This document shows positions 25,831 to 35,368 of a stretch of DNA of 62,815 nt, in pieces (positions within the stretch are counted from its first letter, which is position 1; each line of letters starts with the position of its first letter). A program made the translations under genes and the position numbers. This DNA comes from DATAMF01 sp036260665 (lineage in GTDB: Bacteria > Chloroflexota > Anaerolineae > Aggregatilineales > Aggregatilineaceae), in the NCBI GenBank assembly GCA_036260665.1, contig DATAMF010000240.1:1-62815 (forward strand). The letters are read 5' to 3'. The notes under the pieces were generated by a model. The model had not been told where the DNA came from. It did not search any database and saw only the letters and a program-made list of their open reading frames with translations.

Positions 25831-28302
25831 TTAGGGTCGAATGCGGATCTGGACCGGCAGAATGATGTGCTGTCCCATACTGCTCCCTCGTTCATCGCGT
25901 ATGAAGAGCGGGTCAATCGTTTCACATGGAAGCAGTGTAGATTGGCACAGTCCGACCTGAACTACGATATTATACTCTCCAGCCATAGCATTTTGATCCA
26001 CGCGTAAATAATAAGTGTCACGCACATAGAAATCAAACAGCGCCCACGAGGACCACTGACTACTAGGAATCATACCCGGATGTCGATGTTGTGCAAAACT
26101 CACCTGCTGCTGCGCCTCATCCATCACAGCGACATCCACTTGCAGATCAGGTAAGTCGGGTCTTACCGCACGCCAGTACAGCGTAATTTTAATTTCATCA
26201 CCGGGTTTAACCTCCTGTTTAGAGACATCAAACGCCAGCAGATCAATTTCCCCTTGCACAATACGCGGCAGCGCCTGCTGCGCGGTCTTTACCATCCCTG
26301 GCGGCGACTGAACCGTGACCAAACGTGGATTCAGTCGAACCACGACAGCCACGGCAATGAAGAGGAACGCGCTGCACAGTAGCAAAAGCTTCTCGGATAC
26401 CGGAGTCGCCCGATACAACGGGTATGTTTCCGGTTGTTTTCGTGTGCGTTGGCGCATCCCGACCACAAGCAGAATCCCGGCAGACATTCCCGATACAATC
26501 CAACTCAGCGTGCGCATTACCGTACTGCCGAAGCGCACCACAACTTCATGATGTCCACTCGGCACCCGAAACGTAATCAATCCATCAGAACTGGCCCGCA
26601 CCGGAACTCGCTGTCCATCCACTTGCGCCTGCCAACCAGGAAAATAAAAGGTAAGCAGTACAATTTCTGTCTCATTCGGCGTCTGGACAGCCAACCGGTC
26701 GATATTCGGCTTATGGATAATCGTATCAACTTGTGTCGCTGGCGGAATCTGATCCCGCGCAACTTTATCAATCACTTCCGTGCGATACGAGTTGTGCAAA
26801 GTCGGCGATGGTGATGGTGGATTCTTAACAGTTTCCGGCATCAGCCAGCCGGTGGTCTGCGACGCCACAATATAACCACGCACTTCATCATCCAGCAGTG
26901 TCAGAACGCTGGGCATTCGGTGCCATGCGGACCAGGGCCAATCGGCTGGATATAAGGTCGGCAGTGCTGCCCCGGCGATGCCAGCCAAGACGACGAAGGC
27001 CACAAGGCTTGCTTTCAGGTTAGACTCCATTTTTTGAATCAGATAGCCAAGTTGAGCCACCACCAGCGCACCACACGCGGCCATCACTGGAATAAGATCC
27101 GACGGGTACAACGGCGGCCATTCAGGAAGTGCATCCCATACCGGACTAAATAGTGGAGTTACAAATAAAAAGAGGAAGAGGCTCACCAGTCCAAAATAAG
27201 CCGATTGTTTCAACGGATCAGGCATCGCTCGAATGAGCGTAACTAACTTCTGCTGGTACGCTTCCCCGCGCGACCGTACACCCGGTGTGAGTGGCGTGCG
27301 TCGCCATCCCCCGACAAATAGCAATCCGACAGTGAGTAGAGCCAACAGCCAGATTGCCGGACCAAGGGCAAGGCTTTGTTCTGGATTAATGGCCGCTAGG
27401 TCAAGCCGCTGTGGAAACGCCAGCATTTGTCCTGGTGACAAGCGGTGCCAGTTCTGCATCGGATAATGGGTCATCGACTCCCACTTCACATAACGGCTTT
27501 CCAGCAAGACGGGCAGCCAATAAAAGGCAGCAAGGCTGGTGCCGAGCATCAACGCTCTGCTAATGCGGCGGAAATGAGATCGCCCCAACGAGATGAACGC
27601 GTAATTCCACAGGAGCCACCCGGCCATTATCAGCACCAGCACCAGATTGAGCGGCGTACTTGAAAGGCAGAGCGCAGCGATGGATACCGCTGCCCCAATG
27701 ACATTCCACTCCTTGCCGCCCTGGAGTAATCGGGAAAACAGTTCCAGGCTGAGAAAAAAGAACCCCAGCGCCAGCAACCCTGGCAAATCGCCCTGAAGAT
27801 ACGGCAAAACGGATAGGATTTGCGGGCTAAAAAGATAAACCGTTGCTGCGATAACGCCTGCCAGGTTGCCCCATTGTCGCCGGGCAAAACTAAACAAGCT
27901 GACCCCCAGCAGCGCATAACTGAAAATCATGACCGTTTTAACGCTGATTTCGGGGTTAGCCTGGCTTAAGAGGTAATGCAGCCCGGTCAGGTAATGCGGC
28001 AGTGGCGCAAGATAATTCCACAACGGCGAACCATAGCCATAATTAAAATCCGCCGCCCAGCGCGGATAAAGTGTGCCGCTTTGTATACTCTCCGCCATCT
28101 CGATGGTACGGTTGACCTGAATTTGCATGCCCTGTGTATACGGGATGCCAGATCGTACGACCAGGGGCCAAACCACAATGGCGCACAACAGCACCACCAC
28201 GATCAATGCCCAGTCTATCTCACGCCGTGTCTGGCGCATCCAGGCGGGCAAATCTTCAGGGGTAATGCCAAGCGGCAGTTCGCGGCCTTTACGTGAAATC
28301 AC
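25831..28302 (-). CDS. Large multi-pass membrane protein, PTPS-related (DUF/PF10131-like)
   Basis: 823 residues, GTG start. About a dozen hydrophobic segments; the first after residue 30, then the motif YPRWAADFNYGYGSPLWNYLAPLPHYL typical of the 6-pyruvoyl-tetrahydropterin-synthase-related membrane family, whose architecture resembles GT-C glycosyltransferases and YfhO. After the N-terminal membrane part comes a soluble segment with FYFPGWQAQVDGQRVPV, two more membrane helices and a beta-rich C-terminal domain (IKITLYWRAVRPDLPDLQVDVAVMD). Likely acts at the cell envelope on lipid-linked sugar, but no enzyme activity is assured. It is divergent from the kinase gene. Confidence 0.8.
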   Translation of the reverse strand: MISRKGRELPLGITPEDLPAWMRQTRREIDWALIVVVLLCAIVVWPLVVRSGIPYTQGMQIQVNRTIEMAESIQSGTLYPRWAADFNYGYGSPLWNYLAPLPHYLTGLHYLLSQANPEISVKTVMIFSYALLGVSLFSFARRQWGNLAGVIAATVYLFSPQILSVLPYLQGDLPGLLALGFFFLSLELFSRLLQGGKEWNVIGAAVSIAALCLSSTPLNLVLVLIMAGWLLWNYAFISLGRSHFRRISRALMLGTSLAAFYWLPVLLESRYVKWESMTHYPMQNWHRLSPGQMLAFPQRLDLAAINPEQSLALGPAIWLLALLTVGLLFVGGWRRTPLTPGVRSRGEAYQQKLVTLIRAMPDPLKQSAYFGLVSLFLFLFVTPLFSPVWDALPEWPPLYPSDLIPVMAACGALVVAQLGYLIQKMESNLKASLVAFVVLAGIAGAALPTLYPADWPWSAWHRMPSVLTLLDDEVRGYIVASQTTGWLMPETVKNPPSPSPTLHNSYRTEVIDKVARDQIPPATQVDTIIHKPNIDRLAVQTPNETEIVLLTFYFPGWQAQVDGQRVPVRASSDGLITFRVPSGHHEVVVRFGSTVMRTLSWIVSGMSAGILLVVGMRQRTRKQPETYPLYRATPVSEKLLLLCSAFLFIAVAVVVRLNPRLVTVQSPPGMVKTAQQALPRIVQGEIDLLAFDVSKQEVKPGDEIKITLYWRAVRPDLPDLQVDVAVMDEAQQQVSFAQHRHPGMIPSSQWSSWALFDFYVRDTYYLRVDQNAMAGEYNIVVQVGLCQSTLLPCETIDPLFIRDERGSSMGQHIILPVQIRIRP

Positions 28303-28397
28303 CAGTTGCCCTTTTTGGGGTATAAAAATCTTTGCTCACGCATTATAATAAGTGAAATCAGACTCCGGCAAAAAACGGATAAGCCGAGGCAACAAAC

Positions 28398-29645
28398 ATG
28401 TCCTCACAAGAAACGATTCTCAATGGGCGTTATCGCCTTGTGGCCCAACAAGGATCGGGCGGCATGGCGGTTATTTATAAAGCCGTCGACTTAGCGCTGG
28501 GCCGCACGGTAGCGGTGAAAGTCTTACGGCCTAGCCTGACCAATGACCCTGAGTTTCTCAAACGTTTCCGCCAGGAAGCCCGTAACGTTGCTAACCTCTC
28601 GCACCCCAATATTGTAACCGTTCATGATGTGGGGCAAGACGGTAATACGCACTATATTGTAATGGAATTCATTGAGGGTGAGGACCTCAAACGCCTGATC
28701 CGTGCAGAAGCGCCTTTTTCGATTGATCGTGCCCTTAGCATTGGGATTAAGATTTGTGCAGGCATTGGCTACGCTCATCGGGCAGGTTTGGTACACGCCG
28801 ATGTGAAGCCGCAAAATGTGTTGGTGACCGAACATGACAATGTAAAAGTCACCGACTTTGGCATCGCCCAAGCACTTCAGAATACACAACCGCGCGAACG
28901 GCAAAAGGTGGTTTGGGGCAGCCCCCATTACTTTTCCCCGGAGCAAGCGCAGGGCGAAGCGCCGACTCCTGCCTCTGACGTATATGCCGTAGGCATCGTT
29001 TTGTTCGAAATGCTCACTGGCCGCTTACCCTTTGTAGGGACCGATCAGCAGGAACTGGCGATGGCTCATATCCGAGAAACACCGCCGAATGCCTCTGACT
29101 TTAACCCTAACATCCCGGTTCACCTGGATCGAATTCTGCTGAAGGTTTTGTCCAAAGAACCGGCATCTCGTTACCGGACAGCCGATCAGCTTGGCCGAAT
29201 TTTGGTCAGTTATCGTCGCCAAGGACAAATTACGACGGATCAGGTTCCTCAAGTCGATGGACCACTGGATGAAGATTTGGAGCCGCCCGTTTCAGCACCT
29301 GTCGCTGCCCAATCCAACAACTACCGGTCATCCGCCTACAATGTAACACCGTCGGCGGAGCCATCATCTCCACGCACTTTGACGCACCTTGCTGAAGTGC
29401 CCACCAACAGTTACCCCCAACCGCCCTACGCGGCGAATAACACCCTGAGCAGTAACGCCCCAGTTTCATCAACCCAATACTATCCACCACGCGTACCCGA
29501 TGTCATGCTTCAGTCCCGTTATCGAGCGACAGAGCCACCCGCTCAACTCGATTTAGTAACCCTGGTTCTGGCTTTTTTGGCCTTCATTGCCATCATGGGA
29601 TTAATCCCGGTATGGATTATGGTCTATCAGCGCTGGCTCGGTTAA
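28398..29645 (+). CDS. PknB-type serine/threonine protein kinase, non-RD, C-terminal membrane anchor
   Basis: 415 residues. Kinase domain 1-275: glycine loop QGSGGMAVIY, VAIK-type VAVKVL, catalytic loop HADVKPQN (the usual HRD is HAD, so a non-RD kinase), DFGIA, SPEQAQG, SDVYAVGIVLFEMLTG. Then a Pro/Ser/Asn-rich linker and one hydrophobic segment at about 393-412, placing the C-terminus at the membrane. No PASTA or other sensor domain follows it. The start has GAGG nine bases upstream. No operon partner. Confidence 0.93.
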   Translation: MSSQETILNGRYRLVAQQGSGGMAVIYKAVDLALGRTVAVKVLRPSLTNDPEFLKRFRQEARNVANLSHPNIVTVHDVGQDGNTHYIVMEFIEGEDLKRLIRAEAPFSIDRALSIGIKICAGIGYAHRAGLVHADVKPQNVLVTEHDNVKVTDFGIAQALQNTQPRERQKVVWGSPHYFSPEQAQGEAPTPASDVYAVGIVLFEMLTGRLPFVGTDQQELAMAHIRETPPNASDFNPNIPVHLDRILLKVLSKEPASRYRTADQLGRILVSYRRQGQITTDQVPQVDGPLDEDLEPPVSAPVAAQSNNYRSSAYNVTPSAEPSSPRTLTHLAEVPTNSYPQPPYAANNTLSSNAPVSSTQYYPPRVPDVMLQSRYRATEPPAQLDLVTLVLAFLAFIAIMGLIPVWIMVYQRWLG

Positions 29646-29842
29646 CGTTTGTGCAGGCATCTGGCGTATAACCAGTAGCGGATTTCTTATACAACGTTAA
29701 TTCACACGGACGATACAGCCCTGGTTTTTAATCATTGGCTTTTGTATAATTCTGAGTACAGGATGTGAAATCATTGACCTCACCGGCCTGTTTGATCTTG
29801 GGTTAGACATGTGCCAGCTAGAGTGAGGGTTGGAGGCTTACA

Positions 29843-31792
29843 GTGAATAACCGCTCCCGCAACATCTTTGTGTACATCCTTATCATCGCGGCCATCGCTG
29901 CGATTGTGTTTGGGGTACGCAACAACAGTGCTGGCTCGAAGGAACTGACGTTCCCCGAATTAGCTCGTGATATGGAAGCAGGCAAAGTGAGCGCCATTGC
30001 CGTAGGTGAAGATGGTAAAGTCACCGTCACTTATGACAATGACACGACTCGCACTACACAACTGAACTCAAATGCAGACAATCCTCTCCAGGTATTGGAA
30101 GATCTGGGTATTCCAACCGAGCCGATCAAGAATGGGTCTGTTCGTTTCGAATTCACCAAACCCAGCAATTTGTTCAACTGGATTGGTTTGATCGGCACAT
30201 TTTTACCGCTGCTGCTCATTGGTGGCTTCATCTATTTGATGATGCGTCAGGCGCAAGGGTCCAACAATCAGGCGATGTCGTTCGGTAAAAGTCGTGCTCG
30301 TATGTTCACTGGTGATCAGCCTACGGTCACTTTTGAAGACGTTGCAGGTGCTGACGAAGCAAAAGAAGAACTTCGCGAAGTCGTGGAATTTCTTAAAGAC
30401 CCCGAAAAGTTTATCCAGCTTGGTGCGCGTATTCCAAAGGGTGTGCTGCTAGTTGGTTCTCCTGGGACTGGTAAAACGCTTCTTGCGAAGGCCGTCAGCG
30501 GTGAAGCGGGCGTTCCGTTCTTTAGCATTTCGGGTTCCGAATTTGTGGAGATGTTTGTTGGTGTTGGTGCCAGCCGTGTGCGCGATCTGTTTGATCAAGC
30601 CAAGCGACACAGCCCCTGCATTGTCTTTGTAGACGAAATTGATGCGGTAGGTCGTCAGCGTGGTGCGGGTTTGGGCGGCAGCCACGACGAGCGCGAACAA
30701 ACCCTCAACCAGATTTTGGTCGAAATGGATGGCTTTGACACCGATACCAATGTCATTATTGTTGCGGCGACTAACCGTCCTGACATCCTTGACCCGGCGC
30801 TGCTCCGTCCGGGGCGTTTTGACCGGCGCGTGGTGCTGGATCGACCTGACGTAAAAGGCCGCGAAGCTATTCTCAAGGTCCATGTACGTGGCAAGCCGCT
30901 GGCCTCGGATGTTGATTTGAGCGTGTTAGCCAAGACGACACCAGGCTTTGTGGGTGCGGATATTGAAAACCTTGTCAACGAAGCTGCAATTGTGGCCGCT
31001 CGTAAAAACAAAAAGAGCGTGAGCATGCGTGACTTCGAAGAGGCGGTTGAGCGTGTGGTGCTTGGCCCCGAACGCCGCAGCCGTATCATCACTGAAGAAG
31101 AAAAGCGCGTGATTGCCTATCATGAGGCAGGCCATGCGGTTGTTTTCCATATGCTGCCGCTCTGCGATCCGGTTCGGAAAGTGACGATTGTGGCGCGTGG
31201 TATGGCAGGCGGCGTGACTTGGGTCATGCCAGAAAACGACTCCGCTCTTGGTACCACCAAGCGCTACAACGAACAAATTGCGGGTGCCCTTGGCGGACGT
31301 GCTGCCGAAGAGATTGTGTTTGGTGATGTAACAAACGGAGCGTCCAGCGATCTTGAAAATGTGACGCGTATTGCCCGAACGATGGTAACGCGCTGGGGTA
31401 TGAGCGAAAAGCTGGGACCGCGTGTGTTCGGACAGAAAGAAGAACTAGTCTTTCTCGGTCGAGAAATCGGGGAACAGCGCGACTACAGCGAAAGCGTTGC
31501 TGAACAGATCGATCATGAAGTACATGAAATCGTGTCCATGGCTTATGACCGGGCCTTCACAGTACTGAATGAGAATCGGGACAAGCTGGATGCGTTAGCT
31601 CAGCGGTTGATAGAAAATGAGACGATTGGTCAGGAAGAATTTCTGGAACTGATGGGTGCTGCACCGCCGCGTGAGCCAACTAATTCTACGCCTAGTGCGT
31701 CGAGCAAGGCCGCGCGCCGTCCAAATCTTGAGAACGAACAGACGGATAATGACGTAGCGACAGGCCCATTAGGCGCGCCATCTCCTGCCTAA
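29843..31792 (+). CDS. ftsH: ATP-dependent zinc metalloprotease FtsH
   Basis: 649 residues, GTG start after GGAGGC. Membrane-bound AAA+ protease that degrades misfolded membrane proteins and short-lived regulators. Two N-terminal membrane helices (about 9-25 and 112-132) flank an extracytoplasmic domain; then Walker A GSPGTGKT, Walker B CIVFVDEID, pore loop in FVEMFVGVGASRVRDLF, SRH ATNRPDILDPALLRPGRFDRR, and the zinc site HEAGHA with a downstream Asp in the peptidase part. The C-terminus is a disordered Ser/Asn-rich tail. Followed by a strong terminator. Confidence 0.98.
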   Translation: MNNRSRNIFVYILIIAAIAAIVFGVRNNSAGSKELTFPELARDMEAGKVSAIAVGEDGKVTVTYDNDTTRTTQLNSNADNPLQVLEDLGIPTEPIKNGSVRFEFTKPSNLFNWIGLIGTFLPLLLIGGFIYLMMRQAQGSNNQAMSFGKSRARMFTGDQPTVTFEDVAGADEAKEELREVVEFLKDPEKFIQLGARIPKGVLLVGSPGTGKTLLAKAVSGEAGVPFFSISGSEFVEMFVGVGASRVRDLFDQAKRHSPCIVFVDEIDAVGRQRGAGLGGSHDEREQTLNQILVEMDGFDTDTNVIIVAATNRPDILDPALLRPGRFDRRVVLDRPDVKGREAILKVHVRGKPLASDVDLSVLAKTTPGFVGADIENLVNEAAIVAARKNKKSVSMRDFEEAVERVVLGPERRSRIITEEEKRVIAYHEAGHAVVFHMLPLCDPVRKVTIVARGMAGGVTWVMPENDSALGTTKRYNEQIAGALGGRAAEEIVFGDVTNGASSDLENVTRIARTMVTRWGMSEKLGPRVFGQKEELVFLGREIGEQRDYSESVAEQIDHEVHEIVSMAYDRAFTVLNENRDKLDALAQRLIENETIGQEEFLELMGAAPPREPTNSTPSASSKAARRPNLENEQTDNDVATGPLGAPSPA

Positions 31793-31817
31793 GACTTCGG
31801 ATGAACATCAGGTGATG

Positions 31818-31851
31818 AAAAAGTCCCGTCAACTTTGACGGGACTTTTTTT
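31818..31851 (+). terminator. Rho-independent terminator after ftsH
   Basis: AAAAAGTCCCGTC/GACGGGACTTTTT, loop of six, T run to 31851. Symmetric, so it also ends the - strand HAD gene. Confidence 0.93.
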
Positions 31852-31858
31852 GTGGAAT

Positions 31859-32548
31859 CTATGCAGGAAAAATCTGCCAGGATCGGGTTTGGGCTACCAG
31901 ACGCAACGCTGTATCAGGATAGACCGCCACCGGGCATCCCACATTGGATAGAAAACCAATGTCCGAACGACTGTCTCCATAGCCTGCACATTGCTCAACC
32001 GAAATGTGAGGATATACGCGCGATAAATACTCGCGCGCCGCAATAACTTTTCGTTCACCTGAACAGGTCAACCCTTCAATTCGCCCCGTACAGTGACCAT
32101 TATGCATAGCGACACGTGAGCCTAGCCCTGCATCGGCACCGATGGCAGTCGCAAAACGCTGTACGATACCTTCAAACATATTCGAGACTAGAATCACGGG
32201 ATGTCCCTGGCTTTGATGTTGCTTCAGGATATTGATTACATCTTTTCGAAGCGCTGGAAGTAACACGCGGTTTGTGATCTGCTCGTAGATCGACAGCACT
32301 TGTTCTTCCGACCAACTTTTCATCAATCCCGCCATTAACCGGACCCAGCGATCTCGGAATTTAGCTTCACTTACTATTCCAACCTGGCTCAATGCATAGT
32401 GCGGAAGCGCCATGGCATATAACCGCCGTTTTCGAGAACGGGAGATTTGCTTGAGCAAAACACCCCAAACATCGCCGCCTGTGGTCAGCGTTCCGTCAAT
32501 GTCAAATAAGGCAGCACCGCAGTTTAGCGCGTCAGACATATGACTCAT
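31859..32548 (-). CDS. HAD-IB family phosphatase
   Basis: 229 residues. HAD motifs: I in ALFDIDGTLTTG (both aspartates), II in VILVSNMF, III Lys in SGERKVIAA, IV in GYGDSRSDIGFL. The C1 cap places it in the SerB-like IB group, which acts on phosphoserine, phosphatidylglycerol-phosphate or lysophospholipid-type substrates. Its start overlaps the acyl-CoA ligase stop by 4 bases, so a lipid-related substrate is more likely than serine. The gene ends at the ftsH terminator. Confidence 0.85.
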   Translation of the reverse strand: MSHMSDALNCGAALFDIDGTLTTGGDVWGVLLKQISRSRKRRLYAMALPHYALSQVGIVSEAKFRDRWVRLMAGLMKSWSEEQVLSIYEQITNRVLLPALRKDVINILKQHQSQGHPVILVSNMFEGIVQRFATAIGADAGLGSRVAMHNGHCTGRIEGLTCSGERKVIAAREYLSRVYPHISVEQCAGYGDSRSDIGFLSNVGCPVAVYPDTALRLVAQTRSWQIFPA

Positions 32549-34308
32549 TCCTCGGCCTGTTCGCGGGCTTCCATTTCCATCCGGGCCAATTCTCGCCGCA
32601 GAATTTTTCCTACCGTCGTACGAGGTAGTTCTGGAACAAATTCAATCCGGGTCGGAATCTCATAACGAGCCAGCTTTTGGCCAGCAAACTCAATCAACTG
32701 TTCTGCCGTCAGATTTTGGCCTTCGTGTAACACAACCCACGCCTTAAGTGCTTCCTGCCCAACCTTAGTCGGATGTGGAATGGCGACAACGCCAACCTCA
32801 CGCACCGCTGGGTGCTCCATTAGCTTATCTTCGACGTTACGAGGGTAAACATTGTAACCGCCAATGAGTGCCATATCCTTTTTGCGATCGACGATGTAGA
32901 AGTAACCATCCTCATCCATTCGCGCAATGTCACCCGTGTACAACCACTTTTTGCCATCCTCACATTCTCGCAGCGCATTATTGGTTTCGGTTGGCATACC
33001 ATGATAGCCCTTCATGAGTTGCGGGCCGTACATCAACAATTCACCCACTTCACCCACCGGAACTTCGGTCGTTCCTTCGTCTATATCTACGATCTTCATT
33101 TCCATATCCGGGAGTGGCAAGCCGATTGATCCGGCACGATTCTCGCCTCGGACGGGATTGACATGCGAGGCTGTAGGCGCTTCGCTCATCCCGAAGCCTT
33201 CCAAAATGACCCCGTTTGACAGTTCTTCAAAACGGCGTTTTGTTGCAGGCGGAAGCGGTGCAGACCCGCTGATACAAGCATAAATGGACGACAAATCATA
33301 TTGGCCATCAACAATACCTGGATGGTTATTGATAGCGTTAAAGAGCGCGGGAACTCCCATAAACAACGTGGGCCGATACTTGTGAATGTTATCCACTACA
33401 TCATCAATCTGACGCGGATTGGGTACCATAATCATGTGAGCATGTAAAGCAACCGCAAAACTCATCACAGCAACCATGCCAAAAACATGAAAAAGAGGAA
33501 TGGCGGCCAAAAAGATTTCTTCATGACCAGGACGAGCTAACCAAGCTTTACATTGAAGGGTATTAGCAACCAGAGCTTTATGAGTGGACATCGCCGCTTT
33601 TGGAATCCCGGTTGTCCCGCCTGTATATTGAAAAATAGCGATGTCGTCGCCTTTAACCTCAATGTTCGGCTTTTTACCCTCATAGCGCTGTAGAATATCT
33701 TGAAACCAGTGATCCTCAGATTGTTTCTCGATGCGATGTCCTTCCTTTTTCTCTTTTGCAAGGGTGAAAAGGAATTTAGCCATGCCGGGAAGATATTCCT
33801 TGATGTTGGTGACTACAACGTGCTTGACTTGTGTTTGACTCTGAATTTGCTTAAGATTGTTGTAAAAAAGAGTTAAGGTAACTGCTGCGACAGCGCCACA
33901 GTCCTGTAATTGTTCCTGCAATTTAGCTGGCGGGAACGTAGGGTTACAAGCAACCACAACAGCGCCCGTTTTTAAGATGGCATAGAAGGCGACTACGAAT
34001 TGGGTGCAATTGGGCATGATAATGGCTACACGCTCACCCTTTTTGACTCCCATATCAATGAGGGCGCACGCAAGCGCATCTGAATAAGCGTTGAGATGAC
34101 GATAACTTACAGTTTTGGAAACTCGGCCCGCCACTGGCAAATGGGCTGAAGAGAGGGTGGCAACTGCATCGCCATGTTGTTGAGCTGCTTCGAGCAAAAA
34201 TTGATGGAGTGGATGATCAGGATATGGCTCCAGAGTTGCCGGGACACCCGAATCGTACCGCTTAACCCAAGGCTTTTCTTGATACGTGACCATGGTTGGC
34301 GCGCGCAA
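32545..34308 (-). CDS. Long-chain fatty acid-CoA ligase (AMP-binding family)
   Basis: 587 residues from TTG 34308, ten bases after AAGGAGG; ATG 34293 is the alternative and the frame stays open to 34383. Activates fatty acids to acyl-CoA by way of acyl-AMP. Motifs: P-loop YTGGTTGIPKAAM, A5 LEGFGMSEAPTASH, YTGDIARMDEDGYFYIVDRKKDMALIGG (A7-A8 hinge), and the C-terminal Lys in TTVGKILRREL. The N-terminal PDHPLHQFLLEAA and the fold are FadD-like. Operon with the HAD phosphatase downstream (4-base overlap). Confidence 0.92.
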   Translation of the reverse strand: MRAPTMVTYQEKPWVKRYDSGVPATLEPYPDHPLHQFLLEAAQQHGDAVATLSSAHLPVAGRVSKTVSYRHLNAYSDALACALIDMGVKKGERVAIIMPNCTQFVVAFYAILKTGAVVVACNPTFPPAKLQEQLQDCGAVAAVTLTLFYNNLKQIQSQTQVKHVVVTNIKEYLPGMAKFLFTLAKEKKEGHRIEKQSEDHWFQDILQRYEGKKPNIEVKGDDIAIFQYTGGTTGIPKAAMSTHKALVANTLQCKAWLARPGHEEIFLAAIPLFHVFGMVAVMSFAVALHAHMIMVPNPRQIDDVVDNIHKYRPTLFMGVPALFNAINNHPGIVDGQYDLSSIYACISGSAPLPPATKRRFEELSNGVILEGFGMSEAPTASHVNPVRGENRAGSIGLPLPDMEMKIVDIDEGTTEVPVGEVGELLMYGPQLMKGYHGMPTETNNALRECEDGKKWLYTGDIARMDEDGYFYIVDRKKDMALIGGYNVYPRNVEDKLMEHPAVREVGVVAIPHPTKVGQEALKAWVVLHEGQNLTAEQLIEFAGQKLARYEIPTRIEFVPELPRTTVGKILRRELARMEMEAREQAEE

Positions 34309-34433
34309 GGAAGCGCAATCCTCCTTTCGTGAGGGGGCAGCTTGTTTTAATTTAACAGAATCGGATATATTATTATTAAACAATTATAGTTTTCATGAAA
34401 GCGCAATGGCAATAGGTATGGTAAGGAAATGTA

Positions 34434-35363
34434 ATGATTACTCGACAACTTCCACTATTTCCTACAGATAGCGAACATGCATTAACGCAACATAGTTTGC
34501 TAGCCGAAGCGATAGGGCCATTTCAAGAACGCCTGCGGTTGGAAGGTCGCAGTCCACATACGATCAACGCTTTTACCTCTGATCTGCGATTACTATCCGA
34601 ATTTTTTGGGCCGGAAATGCGTTTGCATGAATTTACCACGACCCAACTCAACCGTTTTATGGAATGGATCGAATATGGTCGTGGGATTCCATGCAGCCGC
34701 AAATCGTATGCGCGGCGCGTGACCACGCTTAAAGTTTTCTTCAAATTTCTGCGGGAAGAAAAAATCCTGGTCGATAACCCGGCTACTGCTGTGTTACAAC
34801 GCTCTGGCGCCGCGCCGCTGCAAAGCGCTTTAACCGAAGAAGAAATGCAGCAGGTACTAACTTACACGCTCGCGCTGCGCGTGGCAGAGAAGCCGGATGC
34901 GCGGCCCGATTTACTGGTCCGCTTGCTGCTCGATACGGCGATCAAAAAGAGTGAATGCATGGCGATTACGCCCGATCATATCCAGCGCGATAATCCAGAT
35001 GGTCCCGTGCTTGTGGTGCGCTATCCGAAGCCCAATAATGTGTACAAAGAACGGCGCATAACGCTCGATCCCGATTGGCTTGAAGTGTTGGATGAATATC
35101 TGGAGCAGTATCGACCAACGGCTGAAATCTTTGATTGCACCGCCCGTAATCTTGAATATATTCTGGACGATATAGCCCAAGGAGCGGGTATCGAAAGCCG
35201 CATCTCGTTTGAAATTCTGCGATGGACCAGCGCGGTGCGCGATTACCGGCGCGGGATGGATATGGATACCTTACGCGAAAAAATGGGTTTGAGCCGCATA
35301 AGCTGGCGCGAAACCAGCGAGAAAATTCTCCGGCTTGCGGCATTACAGCACACGCGCAGGTAA
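34434..35363 (+). CDS. Catalytically degenerate tyrosine-recombinase-fold protein
   Basis: 309 residues, ATG after AAGGAAATGTA. The N-terminal SAM-like core-binding domain is good (FQERLRLEGRSPHTINAF, YARRVTTLKVFFKFLREEKI, NPA). The C-terminal domain aligns without gaps to XerD, but the catalytic set is lost: first Arg is Lys171 (TAIKKSECMAI for TGLRVSEL), the His of HxxR is Glu260 (FEILRW; Arg263 remains), the LGH His is Leu286 (MGLS), the nucleophile Tyr is Ser295. Only Lys (PKPNN) and one Arg survive. Probably a DNA-binding protein evolved from XerC/D. Divergent from the acyl-CoA ligase. Confidence 0.85.
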   Translation: MITRQLPLFPTDSEHALTQHSLLAEAIGPFQERLRLEGRSPHTINAFTSDLRLLSEFFGPEMRLHEFTTTQLNRFMEWIEYGRGIPCSRKSYARRVTTLKVFFKFLREEKILVDNPATAVLQRSGAAPLQSALTEEEMQQVLTYTLALRVAEKPDARPDLLVRLLLDTAIKKSECMAITPDHIQRDNPDGPVLVVRYPKPNNVYKERRITLDPDWLEVLDEYLEQYRPTAEIFDCTARNLEYILDDIAQGAGIESRISFEILRWTSAVRDYRRGMDMDTLREKMGLSRISWRETSEKILRLAALQHTRR

Positions 35364-35368
35364 AAGAC

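Noticed and set aside
29642..29700. TTAACGTT and AACGTTAA as an inverted repeat after the kinase gene
   Set aside because: Arms are only 8 bases, each self-complementary at the core, loop is 43 bases and no T run follows.
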